A stretch of 14,420 nucleotides of DNA, taken from Nocardioides sp. GTDB lineage: Bacteria > Actinomycetota > Actinomycetes > Propionibacteriales > Nocardioidaceae. Both the position numbers and the translations under genes were made by a program. Below are positions 1-5,652 of this stretch, one piece after another (the stretch's first letter is position 1; every line of letters starts with the position of its first letter). The notes below the pieces were generated by a model. That model saw nothing but the letters and a program-made list of their open reading frames with translations, was not told the origin of the DNA and did no database searches. The stretch spans positions 1 through 14,420 of the forward strand of contig JASLDK010000039.1 in the NCBI GenBank assembly GCA_030145945.1. The letters are read 5' to 3'.

Positions 1-822
1 CTCGCAGGTGTTGGACACCTTGATGCCCATCTTGTGCTCGACGTTGGTGACGTAGACGCCGTTGCGCTCGCCGGTCAGCTCACCGGTCTCGTGGTCGAAG
101 TGGTGCTCGGGCATCCAGAACAGCGAGAGGCCCTTGGTGCCCGGGCCGCCGATGCCCTCGACACCCTCGGGGCGGGCGAGGACCAGGTGCATGACGTTCT
201 CGGTCATGTCGTTGGTGGCGGAGGTGATGAAGCGCTTCACGCCGGTGATGTTCCAGGAGCCGTCCTCGTTGGGGACGGCCTTGGTGCGCCCGGCACCCAC
301 GTCGGATCCGGCGTCGGGCTCGGTCAGCACCATGGTGCAGCCCCACTCGCGCTCGACCATGATCTGGGCGACCCGCTCGTCACGCTTCACGCCGTTGGCG
401 TTGTTGTAGAGGACGCCGGCGAACGGCGCGCCCGCGGCGTACATGTGGATCGGGGCGTTGGAGCCGAGCACCATCTCGCCCAGCGCCCAGTTGAGGCTGG
501 CGGGGGCGGGGGTGCCGCCCAGCTCCTCGCGGATCTGCAGGCGCCAGTATTCGGCGTCCATCCAGGCGCGGTAGGACTTCTTGAACGACTCCGGAAGAGG
601 GGCCGCGTTGGTCGCGGGGTCGAAGACAGGCGGGTTGCGGTCGCTGTCGACGTACGACGCGGCGAGGTCCTCGCGCGCCATCCGGTCGACCTCGGCGAGG
701 ATCGTCTTCGCGGTGTCGAGGTCGACCTCGGCAAAGGGGCCCTGGCCCAGGATCTCGTCACGACCCAGCACCTCGAAGAGGTTGAACTCGATGTCGCGCA
801 GGTTGCTCTTGTAGTGGCTCAC
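1..822 (-). CDS. fadE: Acyl-CoA dehydrogenase, long (FadE5-like) form, 3' end outside window
   Basis: The first 274 codons of an FAD-dependent acyl-CoA dehydrogenase, which oxidises acyl-CoA to trans-2-enoyl-CoA in the cytosol (first step of beta-oxidation). The reading frame is open to the left edge. Visible marks are the N-terminal SHYKSNLRD segment typical of the long actinobacterial/proteobacterial FadE form (about 600 residues), the LTEPDAGSDVG block (the usual substrate/FAD-binding loop) and the following KRFITSATND strand. The catalytic glutamate should lie in the missing part. I chose the GTG at 822 because family members begin at (M/V)SHYKSNLRD. The frame stays open upstream to an ATG at 924, which would add 34 charged, low-complexity residues. 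Shine-Dalgarno is weak (GGTGGG). The gene is divergent from the Rrf2-type regulator. The family call is firm; substrate chain length cannot be told. Confidence 0.93.
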   Translation of the reverse strand, partial: MSHYKSNLRDIEFNLFEVLGRDEILGQGPFAEVDLDTAKTILAEVDRMAREDLAASYVDSDRNPPVFDPATNAAPLPESFKKSYRAWMDAEYWRLQIREELGGTPAPASLNWALGEMVLGSNAPIHMYAAGAPFAGVLYNNANGVKRDERVAQIMVEREWGCTMVLTEPDAGSDVGAGRTKAVPNEDGSWNITGVKRFITSATNDMTENVMHLVLARPEGVEGIGGPGTKGLSLFWMPEHHFDHETGELTGERNGVYVTNVEHKMGIKVSNTCE

Positions 823-923
823 AGTTCCCACCGTTTCCGTTTCATTGATTCGGGGAGTGGCTTCGCCGTCCTCACGGGCCTCGTCTCGGCTGCCTCTCGG
901 GCTGGCACCGGGGCGGTGGTCCA

Positions 924-945
924 TGAGTACGGCTACTCACCAGTA
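924..945. promoter_or_regulatory. Three-half-site operator candidate upstream of fadE
   Basis: A perfect palindrome TGAGTA-CGGC-TACTCA (924-939) shares its right half with a second, TACT-CACC-AGTA (934-945). Together they make three alternating half-sites AGTA/TACT/AGTA at 926, 934 and 942, exactly 8 bp apart. The array overlaps or lies just downstream of the predicted fadE start point, a position suited to repression. Dimeric TetR-type regulators of acyl-CoA dehydrogenase genes use palindromes of this size, but the actual regulator is not identified. Confidence 0.5.
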
Positions 946-950
946 ACTTC

Positions 951-979
951 ATCATACGGGGGGTGCTAACTCCCTGCAA
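951..979 (-). promoter_or_regulatory. fadE promoter, TTGCAG-N17-TATGAT
   Basis: On the minus strand, TTGCAG (979-974) is followed by a 17-bp spacer and TATGAT (956-951). The -10 matches the consensus at 5 of 6 positions and the -35 at its TTG core. The predicted transcription start is near 944, giving fadE a leader of about 120 nt if translation starts at the GTG at 822. Read from sequence only. Confidence 0.55.
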
Positions 980-1024
980 GCACGGGTGAGCCAGATCGCG
1001 TGAACCCTTGGCATTCAACGCTTG

Positions 1025-1057
1025 GTCGAGTGAATTGATCGACTCGTCTGACAGACT
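1025..1057 (+). promoter_or_regulatory. Inverted repeat and -10-like hexamer before the Rrf2-type gene
   Basis: GTCGA-N9-TCGAC (1025-1043) overlaps CGAGT-N10-ACTCG (1027-1046). A -10-like CAGACT (1052-1057) ends six bases before the ATG, the spacing of a leaderless transcript. Rrf2 regulators commonly autoregulate, so this could be its own operator. The arms are short and the hexamer is weak, so this is tentative. Confidence 0.3.
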
Positions 1058-1063
1058 GGACCC

Positions 1064-1522
1064 ATGCGCGTCTCCGCCAAGTCCGACTATGCCCTGCGCG
1101 CGCTGATCGCCATGGCCGGTCGCTCCGACGGCAAGGCCGTGAGCGCCGAAGAACTCGGTCGCCTCCAGGACATCCCCCACGGCTTCCTCCAAGCCATCCT
1201 TGCCGACCTGCGCCGCTCCGGCATCGTGATCTCCCAGCGCGGCCAGTCCGGCGGCTGGCGGATGGCCCGCGAGGCCACCAGCGTCTCGGTCGCCGACGTC
1301 ATCCGTGCCGTCGACGGCCCCCTCGTCTCCGTCTACGGCCTGCGCCCCGAGGCCGTCAACTACAACGAGGACGCCGAAGTCCTCCAGCACGTCTGGATCG
1401 CCGCCCGCCGCTCCCTGCGCGAGGTGTTCGAGGACGTCTCGATCCAACAACTCGCCGACCGCGTACTCCCCGACGCCGTCACCAGCCGCACGGCCGACGA
1501 GGACGCCTGGGCCCCGCACTGA
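1064..1522 (+). CDS. Rrf2-family transcriptional regulator without Fe-S cysteines
   Basis: A 152-residue Rrf2-family winged helix-turn-helix regulator. The opening MRVSAKSDYALRALI and the wing motif SGIVISQRGQSGGWRMA (around residues 48-64) are diagnostic of the family, and the length is typical. IscR, NsrR and RsrR ligate an iron-sulfur cluster through conserved cysteines near residues 90-110; this protein has no cysteine at all. It therefore belongs to the cluster-free branch (as CymR and YwnA do) and must sense something else or work with a partner protein. It is divergent from fadE across 241 bp, so it could regulate itself, fadE or both. The ATG at 1064 is supported by the family N-terminus. 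No Shine-Dalgarno is seen. Confidence 0.9.
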   Translation: MRVSAKSDYALRALIAMAGRSDGKAVSAEELGRLQDIPHGFLQAILADLRRSGIVISQRGQSGGWRMAREATSVSVADVIRAVDGPLVSVYGLRPEAVNYNEDAEVLQHVWIAARRSLREVFEDVSIQQLADRVLPDAVTSRTADEDAWAPH

Positions 1523-1539
1523 GTTGGAGTGCGCGAGCG

Positions 1540-1602
1540 CGAGTCGTGACTTCTGACCGCCGAGTCGTGACTTCTGACCGCCGAGTAGTGAGTTGTGACC
1601 GC
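1540..1602. repeat. Three tandem copies of a 21-bp unit
   Basis: Units at 1540-1560, 1561-1581 and 1582-1602. Copies 1 and 2 are identical (beginning CGAGTCGTGACTTCTGACC). Copy 3 differs at three positions, all C to A or C to G. The array sits between the 3' ends of the Rrf2-type gene and the convergent gene at 1614 and encodes nothing convincing. Confidence 0.9.
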
Positions 1603-1604
1603 GA

Positions 1605-1620
1605 CGCCTGCGGTCAGGCG
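1605..1620. terminator. Possible bidirectional hairpin terminator
   Basis: CGCCTG-CGGT-CAGGCG forms a perfect six-base-pair stem with a four-base loop. It lies between convergent genes and contains the stop codon of the minus-strand gene. No T tract follows on either strand, so termination is only inferred from its position and GC-rich stem. Confidence 0.35.
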
Positions 1621-2285
1621 GCGCTGCCGAGCCTCTTCTTGAGCTTGCGCCGCTTGCGGTCCAGCTCCTCGAGCCGAACCTCGAGTGAGGCGTTGCGGCG
1701 GGCCAGGCGCTCGACCTCGCGAAGCGCCTCCGGGAGAGTCTGGATGGTGGCGGCCGCAGTCGGTACGCCGGCCAACCCGAGCGACGCCGTACCGAATCCG
1801 GCGACCCTGCCGAACGCCTTCCAGACCTGGACGGGCTCGAGGCCGTCGGTCTCGAGGACGTGCAGACGCTCGGGCTTGCGTACGGCGGGAGCCCAGCGAG
1901 ACACGACGGCGGCGGCCTCGTTTGGGTGATCGGTGGTGACGACGACGTGGATCTGGAAGCCGGCGAGGGCGTCGACCAGCAGTGCGACCTGGTCGGCAGT
2001 GGCGGCAGCGAGCAGCGAGTGGCTGAACACGAGGTCACACCTGGCCTTCTCGGCACGACGGACGAGCCGGGTCCACTGGCCCTCGACGTCAGCGCGCTTG
2101 AGGCCCCAGTCCTTGTGGGTGCGGGTCATCTCGACGGCAGCGCGGAAGCTCTCGGCAGGCGTGTGCGCGAGCGAGGCGAACCCGAGCTCGACAAGGGCCG
2201 TGTGGTGGTGGGCCAACAGCGGTTCGATGACATCACCGGCACCCGGGGCCCCGACGTGGATCCAGGCCTTGTGCTTCTTCGCCAT
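1614..2285 (-). CDS. Sulfotransferase-like protein with a degenerate P-loop
   Basis: A 223-residue protein whose layout resembles actinobacterial sulfotransferase-family proteins: an N-terminal strand and loop (IHVG, residues 9-12), a central VFSHSLLAAAT segment, a hydrophobic IHVVVTTDHP strand, and a late W-K-x-F-G-R-V segment. Family members normally carry a PKTGTT/PKSGTT loop after HVG to bind the PAPS 5'-phosphosulfate. Here it reads HVGAPGAGDV, with no lysine or GTT, so sulfonate transfer is unlikely. The last 30 residues are a basic coiled coil. The ATG at 2285 starts MAKKHKAWIHVG; the frame is open further upstream, so the start is not certain. The gene is divergent from the KSI-like gene and shares the region holding the KstR-like site. 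The fold assignment is my inference from pattern. Confidence 0.6.
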   Translation of the reverse strand: MAKKHKAWIHVGAPGAGDVIEPLLAHHHTALVELGFASLAHTPAESFRAAVEMTRTHKDWGLKRADVEGQWTRLVRRAEKARCDLVFSHSLLAAATADQVALLVDALAGFQIHVVVTTDHPNEAAAVVSRWAPAVRKPERLHVLETDGLEPVQVWKAFGRVAGFGTASLGLAGVPTAAATIQTLPEALREVERLARRNASLEVRLEELDRKRRKLKKRLGSAA

Positions 2286-2369
2286 GCGAGCACCGTGGCA
2301 GACGCTGGTGACCATCACGTGAATGGCAGGGAACGCAGCCACGACGGGCAACCATCCGGAATCTCGGGG

Positions 2370-2383
2370 TAGAACGTGTTCTA
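2370..2383. promoter_or_regulatory. KstR-like operator
   Basis: TAGAAC-GT-GTTCTA is a perfect 6-2-6 palindrome. It matches TNNAACNNGTTNNA, the published consensus of KstR, the TetR-family repressor of cholesterol/steroid catabolism in mycobacteria and rhodococci. It covers the expected -35 position of the promoter at 2393, where binding would block transcription of the KSI-like gene. It is also about 85 bp upstream of the divergent gene at 2285. Confidence 0.7.
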
Positions 2384-2392
2384 GATTCGGCC

Positions 2393-2398
2393 TAGGAT
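2393..2398 (+). promoter_or_regulatory. -10 element TAGGAT of the KSI-like gene
   Basis: TAGGAT ends seven bases before the ATG at 2406, so transcription would start at or next to that ATG and the mRNA would be leaderless. This favours 2406 over the in-frame ATG at 2397, which lies inside the -10. An AGGA at 2394-2397 could alternatively act as a ribosome binding site for 2406. Confidence 0.5.
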
Positions 2399-2405
2399 GA
2401 GCCCC

Positions 2406-2858
2406 ATGATCTCCTCCGACGCCATCGTCTGGAACGCCCCCAATGACCCACACCCGGCCCGCGCGGCGTCCCAGCGCTCCTACTCCGCCGTCGCCAAGGG
2501 CGACCTCGCCGAGTGGCTGACGGTGTACGCCGAGGACGCCGTTCTCGAGGACCCGGTGGGTCCGTCGATGTTCGATCCGGAGGGCAACGGCCACCACGGG
2601 CACGCCGGGATCTCGGCGTTCTGGGAGAAGGCGATCGCCCCGATCGACACCTTCGAGTTCCAGATCAACGACTCCTTCGCCAACCCGGGCAGCAACACCT
2701 GCGCCAACATCGGCCGGATCAAGACGTCCTTCGCCGACGGCTCGCACACGACGACCGACCTGATCATGGTGTACGTCGTCGACGACGACGGGCGCGTGAA
2801 GTCGATGAAGGCGTTCTGGGAGCCGGAGCGGACGATGGCGAGTTTCACCAGCGCCTGA
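2406..2858 (+). CDS. Ketosteroid isomerase / SnoaL-like (NTF2-fold) protein
   Basis: A 150-residue NTF2-like alpha+beta barrel protein. It aligns by eye with delta5-3-ketosteroid isomerase: the LEDPVG motif places Asp49 where KSI has its general base (Asp38 in the Comamonas enzyme), and TTTDLIMVY places Asp118 where KSI has Asp99. The end (GRVKSMKAFWEPE) matches the KSI terminal strand. The oxyanion-hole tyrosine (KSI Tyr14) is one place off: Ser25 aligns and Tyr26 follows. A Gly/His-rich insertion (NGHHGHAG, about residues 61-68) follows the DPVG loop. A steroid-isomerase role is plausible given the KstR-like operator, but many proteins of this fold have other substrates or none. An in-frame ATG at 2397 would add three residues. 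Confidence 0.8.
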   Translation: MISSDAIVWNAPNDPHPARAASQRSYSAVAKGDLAEWLTVYAEDAVLEDPVGPSMFDPEGNGHHGHAGISAFWEKAIAPIDTFEFQINDSFANPGSNTCANIGRIKTSFADGSHTTTDLIMVYVVDDDGRVKSMKAFWEPERTMASFTSA

Positions 2859-2889
2859 GCGCCCTGGGAAAACCGGTGGCGCGCCTTCG

Positions 2890-2895
2890 TAGGGT
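2890..2895 (+). promoter_or_regulatory. -10 element TAGGGT before the FBP gene
   Basis: TAGGGT ends eight bases before the GTG at 2904. It could give the gene its own near-leaderless transcript inside the 45-bp gap after the KSI-like gene. The same bases (AGGGTGG, 2891-2897) also resemble a ribosome binding site with normal spacing, so the two readings compete. Confidence 0.35.
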
Positions 2896-2903
2896 GGAAC
2901 ATC

Positions 2904-3395
2904 GTGAGCCCCCTGACCGAGCCGGAACTGCGCGCCTCCTTCGTCAACTGCTCGAAGGGCGAGGCCAAGCGCCTCAACATCCCGCGTCCGCTGGCCGACC
3001 AGCCCTGGGAGCACCTGGACTTCCTCGGCTGGCGGGACCCGCAGTCGAAGCAGCGCGGGTACGTCGTGGCGCAGGTCGACGGGTCGCCGTACGGGATCGT
3101 GCTGCGCGCCACCGACGGCAGCGCCGGCGTCCCGCGCAAGAACCTGTGCGCGCTCTGCCTCACCCCGCACGGGCGCGGGGGCGTCGTACTCATGGTGGCG
3201 CCGCGAGCCGGGAAGGCCGGCCAGAACGGGGATTCGGTCGGCACCTACATGTGCGCGGACCTGCAGTGCTCGCTCTACGTGCGCGGCAAGAGGGTCAGTG
3301 ACGAGGGCCGGTTGCCGGAGTCGTTGACGCGCGAGGAGCAGATCGATCGATTGACCGAGAACCTGCGAACCTTCCTGGCGCGCGTTCGGGGCTGA
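2904..3395 (+). CDS. FBP (EF-G-binding, FusB-like) zinc-finger domain protein
   Basis: A 163-residue protein with the layout of the FBP_C family: an N-terminal helical part, a strand-rich middle starting near WEHLDFLGW (35-43), and a four-cysteine treble-clef site made by Cys82/Cys85 (CALC) and Cys117/Cys122 (CADLQC). In FusB/FusC of staphylococci this domain binds EF-G and rescues ribosomes stalled by fusidic acid. Stand-alone homologues are widespread in actinobacteria and their role is largely unproven; resistance should not be assumed. The GTG start is supported by AGGGTGG seven bases upstream. It follows the KSI-like gene by 45 bp on the same strand and ends one base from the convergent DUF2461 gene. 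Confidence 0.85.
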   Translation: MSPLTEPELRASFVNCSKGEAKRLNIPRPLADQPWEHLDFLGWRDPQSKQRGYVVAQVDGSPYGIVLRATDGSAGVPRKNLCALCLTPHGRGGVVLMVAPRAGKAGQNGDSVGTYMCADLQCSLYVRGKRVSDEGRLPESLTREEQIDRLTENLRTFLARVRG

Positions 3396-3396
3396 G

Positions 3397-4029
3397 TTAT
3401 TCGGCGATGGCCGTGGCCACCCAGTTGACGAGCGGGCGCAACCGGCGCCAGTCCTCGCGCACCCGGTCGAGCAGTTCGGCCGTGTGCACGAACGGCTCGA
3501 AGCCGTAGGACCGCATCCCCAGCACGGTCTTCATCCGCAGCAGCTCGATCCTCGGATGCTCCTTGTCGTAGCCCCGCGGCACCGTCTTGAGCCGCTCTCC
3601 GGCCACCTCGAACCCGCCGCGCTCGAGGTCGCGCAGGATCCGCTGCAACACCTTGCCGGACTTGTCGTCTGCCATCGCCTCCCTCAGTCGCGCGAGGTGC
3701 GCGCCGGAGGCCTCGTAGATCCCGCCACCCACGCGTACGCCGGGCGCTGCCACCTCGACGTACCAGCCCGTGGCGGGTCCGACCCCGACGAACGCACCTT
3801 GGTGCGTCTTGTAGGGCGTCTTGTCCTTCGCGAACCGGACGTCGCGATAGGGGCGGAAGACCTTCGCCGCGCCGAACTCCTGGCCGAGCGCGTCGGTCAG
3901 CGCCACCATCGGCGCCTTCACGCTCTCGGCGTACGTCGTCTTGTGGGCCTCCCAGAACGACTTGGTGTTGTCCATCTCGAGGTCGTCGTAGAAGTCGAGG
4001 GCAGCGACGGGGAAGCCGGTGAAGGTCAC
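3397..4029 (-). CDS. DUF2461 family protein
   Basis: A 210-residue cytosolic protein of the DUF2461 family, function unknown. Diagnostic segments are the opening FTGFPVAALDFYDDLEMDN, the WEAHKTTY helix, the FRPYRDVRFAKDKTPYKTH block and the GWYVEVAAPGVRVGGGIY strand. A longer frame reaches an ATG at 4110, but that would run into the divergent antitoxin gene. A TACGCT -10 seven bases before the GTG at 4029 makes that start clearly better, giving a leaderless transcript and the usual family N-terminus. Its stop codon is one base from that of the FBP gene on the other strand, so there is no room for a separate terminator. Confidence 0.88.
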   Translation of the reverse strand: MTFTGFPVAALDFYDDLEMDNTKSFWEAHKTTYAESVKAPMVALTDALGQEFGAAKVFRPYRDVRFAKDKTPYKTHQGAFVGVGPATGWYVEVAAPGVRVGGGIYEASGAHLARLREAMADDKSGKVLQRILRDLERGGFEVAGERLKTVPRGYDKEHPRIELLRMKTVLGMRSYGFEPFVHTAELLDRVREDWRRLRPLVNWVATAIAE

Positions 4030-4036
4030 GGCCGAA

Positions 4037-4042
4037 AGCGTA
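4037..4042 (-). promoter_or_regulatory. -10 element TACGCT of the DUF2461 gene
   Basis: On the minus strand TACGCT is followed by seven bases and then the GTG at 4029, which is leaderless geometry. This decides the start of the DUF2461 gene. Confidence 0.5.
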
Positions 4043-4061
4043 GGCCCTGGCACGCGAACCG

Positions 4062-4077
4062 GTCTGCAACTAGTCTG
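4062..4077 (+). promoter_or_regulatory. -10 element and direct repeat before the first antitoxin gene
   Basis: TAGTCT (4071-4076) lies exactly six bases before the ATG at 4083, so the start point falls on the A of the ATG. GTCTG occurs at 4062-4066 and again at 4073-4077, 11 bp (one helical turn) apart and overlapping the -10. This is a possible antitoxin binding site, though the repeat is short. Confidence 0.45.
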
Positions 4078-4082
4078 AACCC

Positions 4083-4316
4083 ATGAGCACGGTCGGAGCG
4101 TACGAAGCAAAGACCCACCTGCCCCGCCTCCTGGCGGAGGTCGCGAAGGGCGAGGTCGTCACGATCACGCGCCACGGCGCTCCCGTCGCGCGCCTGGTCC
4201 CTGCCGCGTCCAGCGACATCGCAGCGTCACTCGGCGAGCAGTTCCGTCAGGCGCGAGCCGGCGTACGGCGAGGCGACGACTCGATTGCCGACATGGTTGC
4301 GGAGGGTCGCCGGTGA
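4083..4316 (+). CDS. vapB: Phd/YefM-family antitoxin (VapB-type)
   Basis: A 77-residue antitoxin. The N-terminal fold (STVGAYEAKTHLPRLLAEVAKGEVVTITRHGAPVARLVP, residues 2-40) is the Phd/YefM DNA-binding dimer domain, with the characteristic A-K-T-x-L-x-x-L-L and T-R-x-G-x-P-V-A patterns. The C-terminal half (DIAASLGEQFRQARAG...) is a polar helical tail expected to wrap the toxin. It overlaps the PIN toxin gene by 4 bp (GTGA), so the two are translationally coupled. In such pairs the antitoxin, alone or with toxin, represses the shared promoter. It appears to be transcribed leaderless from the -10 at 4071. Confidence 0.9.
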   Translation: MSTVGAYEAKTHLPRLLAEVAKGEVVTITRHGAPVARLVPAASSDIAASLGEQFRQARAGVRRGDDSIADMVAEGRR

Positions 4317-4717
4317 CCTTGGTCATCGACGCGTCAGTGACGATGGCGTGGTGCTTCGAGGACGAGGCGACCGAAGCGACCGATGCCCTCCTCGATCTTG
4401 CGATCGATGACGGTTTCGTCGTGCCCGGCCTGTGGCGGGCCGAGGTAGCCAATGTGTTGCTCGTCGCGCAACGTCGCGGGCGCGTCACCGACGCGCAACG
4501 CGATCGGTTCCTCAGCCTCGTGGACCAGTTGGCGATCACCGTCGAGTCGTCGACTCCGGACAGCGCAGGTCTGATCTGGCTCACGGAGAAGCATCAGTTG
4601 TCGGCGTACGACGCTTGGTACCTCTGGCTCGCGATCCGCACCGGATCTGACCTCGCCACGACGGACCAACGCCTTGCGAAAGCCGGACGTCGAACAGGAC
4701 TCACGGTGCTCCCCTGA
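4313..4717 (+). CDS. vapC: PIN-domain toxin (VapC family ribonuclease)
   Basis: A 134-residue PIN-domain protein, the toxin of the pair. It opens with VIDASVTMAWCF, and the four expected acidic residues are all visible: Asp6 (VIDAS), Glu44 (AEVANVL), Asp100 (AYDAWYLWLA) and Asp118 (TTDQRL). They bind Mg2+/Mn2+ for cleavage of RNA. VapC toxins characterised elsewhere cut tRNAs or the rRNA sarcin-ricin loop; the target here cannot be read. The GTG start overlaps the antitoxin stop. It looks intact and probably active. About 125 bp without a recognisable gene follow before the next gene on the opposite strand; only a weak 4-bp hairpin is seen there. Confidence 0.93.
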   Translation: MTLVIDASVTMAWCFEDEATEATDALLDLAIDDGFVVPGLWRAEVANVLLVAQRRGRVTDAQRDRFLSLVDQLAITVESSTPDSAGLIWLTEKHQLSAYDAWYLWLAIRTGSDLATTDQRLAKAGRRTGLTVLP

Positions 4718-4841
4718 GTTGCCCCGCACCGTCGTGTCCGATCGTGCGTCGTTTGGGCGCGACAGGCCGACATTCTCGGTGAGTCGACGTCAACCGGCGC
4801 ATGAACGGGCACAGGCCCCGGGGAAGCCGGTGAAGTCCAGG

Positions 4842-5618
4842 TCAGGAGGGTACGACCGGCACCTCGGCCTCCGCGCGCGGGACCGGCACGTTCCAACGCA
4901 GGGCGTGGACCATCGCGACCACGATCCGCCGCTCGTCGAGCGGGTTCGCCGGGTCATACCAGACGGTGGTGCGCTGGCCCTCGACGATCGGGGCCGCGAG
5001 GGGGATGGTGACCCGTTTGCGCAGCAGGTACGGCGTGCCGTCGGCGTCGAAGAAGCGGAAGGTGGTCGTGGTGATCAGGTTGGACGCATCCTCGAAGTCG
5101 TCCGGGTCGACCCCCGAATCGACGACGACCCCGGCGGCAGGCGTGCCCTCGGCGATCAGCCGCAGCTCGTCACGCCAGCGCAACCGTCGGCGGGCGGCAA
5201 GGAGCGTGGCTCCGAGGAGGCCGACGATTCCGGCTGCGGCCAGGCCGGCTGCCGCGACGTCGTACCGGTCGCGGGCACCGAGCTCGCGGGTCGCGACGAC
5301 CAGGCCGGGAGCCGAGCAGAGCAGCAGCAGACCGCCGGCGTGCCAGCTGCTGAGGGCGCGCGGGAACCGATCCATCATGAACAACCAGCCGACGGACCCG
5401 ATCACGGCGATCAGCGCCCCACCGAGAGTGCCGGCGGCAGCAGCGCCCTGGGCGACGTACGCCGGAGGGGCATCGTCGTTGGCATCGATGATCGTCAGCC
5501 CCAGGCCGTAGCCCGCCCAGGCGCTTCCGGCGGCGATGAGCACGGCCGCGACGACCGGGCCCGTGCGGCTCCGGGAGCGCGGGGTGAACCTGAACGGCGG
5601 CGGCTCCGAGTGCACCAT
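4842..5618 (-). CDS. DUF3592-like membrane protein
   Basis: A protein of about 258 residues with four hydrophobic segments in its first 150 residues (near VVAAVLIAAGSAWAG, GTLGGALIAVIGSVGWLFM, AGGLLLLCSAPGLVVA and AAAGLAAAGIVGLLGATLL). A soluble beta-rich region follows. The R-L-I-A-E-G-T-P-A-A-G-V-V-V segment and the late V-W-Y-D-P-A-N-P motif are typical of DUF3592 proteins, whose function is unknown. A strong AGGAGG lies two bases before the ATG at 5618 and five before the GTG at 5615; the GTG has the better spacing and the ATG the better codon. A TTG at 5630 also keeps the frame open. It lies 34 bp downstream of the secreted protein gene on the same strand and is probably cotranscribed with it. 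Confidence 0.75.
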   Translation of the reverse strand: MVHSEPPPFRFTPRSRSRTGPVVAAVLIAAGSAWAGYGLGLTIIDANDDAPPAYVAQGAAAAGTLGGALIAVIGSVGWLFMMDRFPRALSSWHAGGLLLLCSAPGLVVATRELGARDRYDVAAAGLAAAGIVGLLGATLLAARRRLRWRDELRLIAEGTPAAGVVVDSGVDPDDFEDASNLITTTTFRFFDADGTPYLLRKRVTIPLAAPIVEGQRTTVWYDPANPLDERRIVVAMVHALRWNVPVPRAEAEVPVVPS

Positions 5619-5652
5619 GGCCTCCTTCAACCCGAGAACAGTCCGGTCAAGG

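Noticed and set aside
872..955. Short leader-peptide-like frame upstream of fadE (ATGs at 955 and 952)
   Set aside because: Both ATGs lie inside the predicted -10 element, so they would not be in the transcript, and no attenuator hairpin follows.
34..969. Long plus-strand open frame opposite fadE
   Set aside because: It mirrors the fadE reading frame on the other strand; the composition (Val/Gly/Ala/His-rich) is typical of antisense frames in high-GC DNA, and the minus-strand product is an unmistakable acyl-CoA dehydrogenase.
1614..3170. 518-codon minus-strand frame extending the sulfotransferase-like gene to 3170
   Set aside because: The upstream part lies antisense to the KSI-like and FBP genes and passes through the operator/promoter region; only 1614-2285 has protein-like composition.
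4011..4834. 16-base identical stretch (GGGGAAGCCGGTGAAG) at 4011 and near 4819
   Set aside because: Too short to show duplication in GC-rich DNA; the flanks do not match.
4718..4841. Possible small gene or terminator after the first vapC
   Set aside because: No frame with a credible start and no stem longer than four pairs with a T tract was found.
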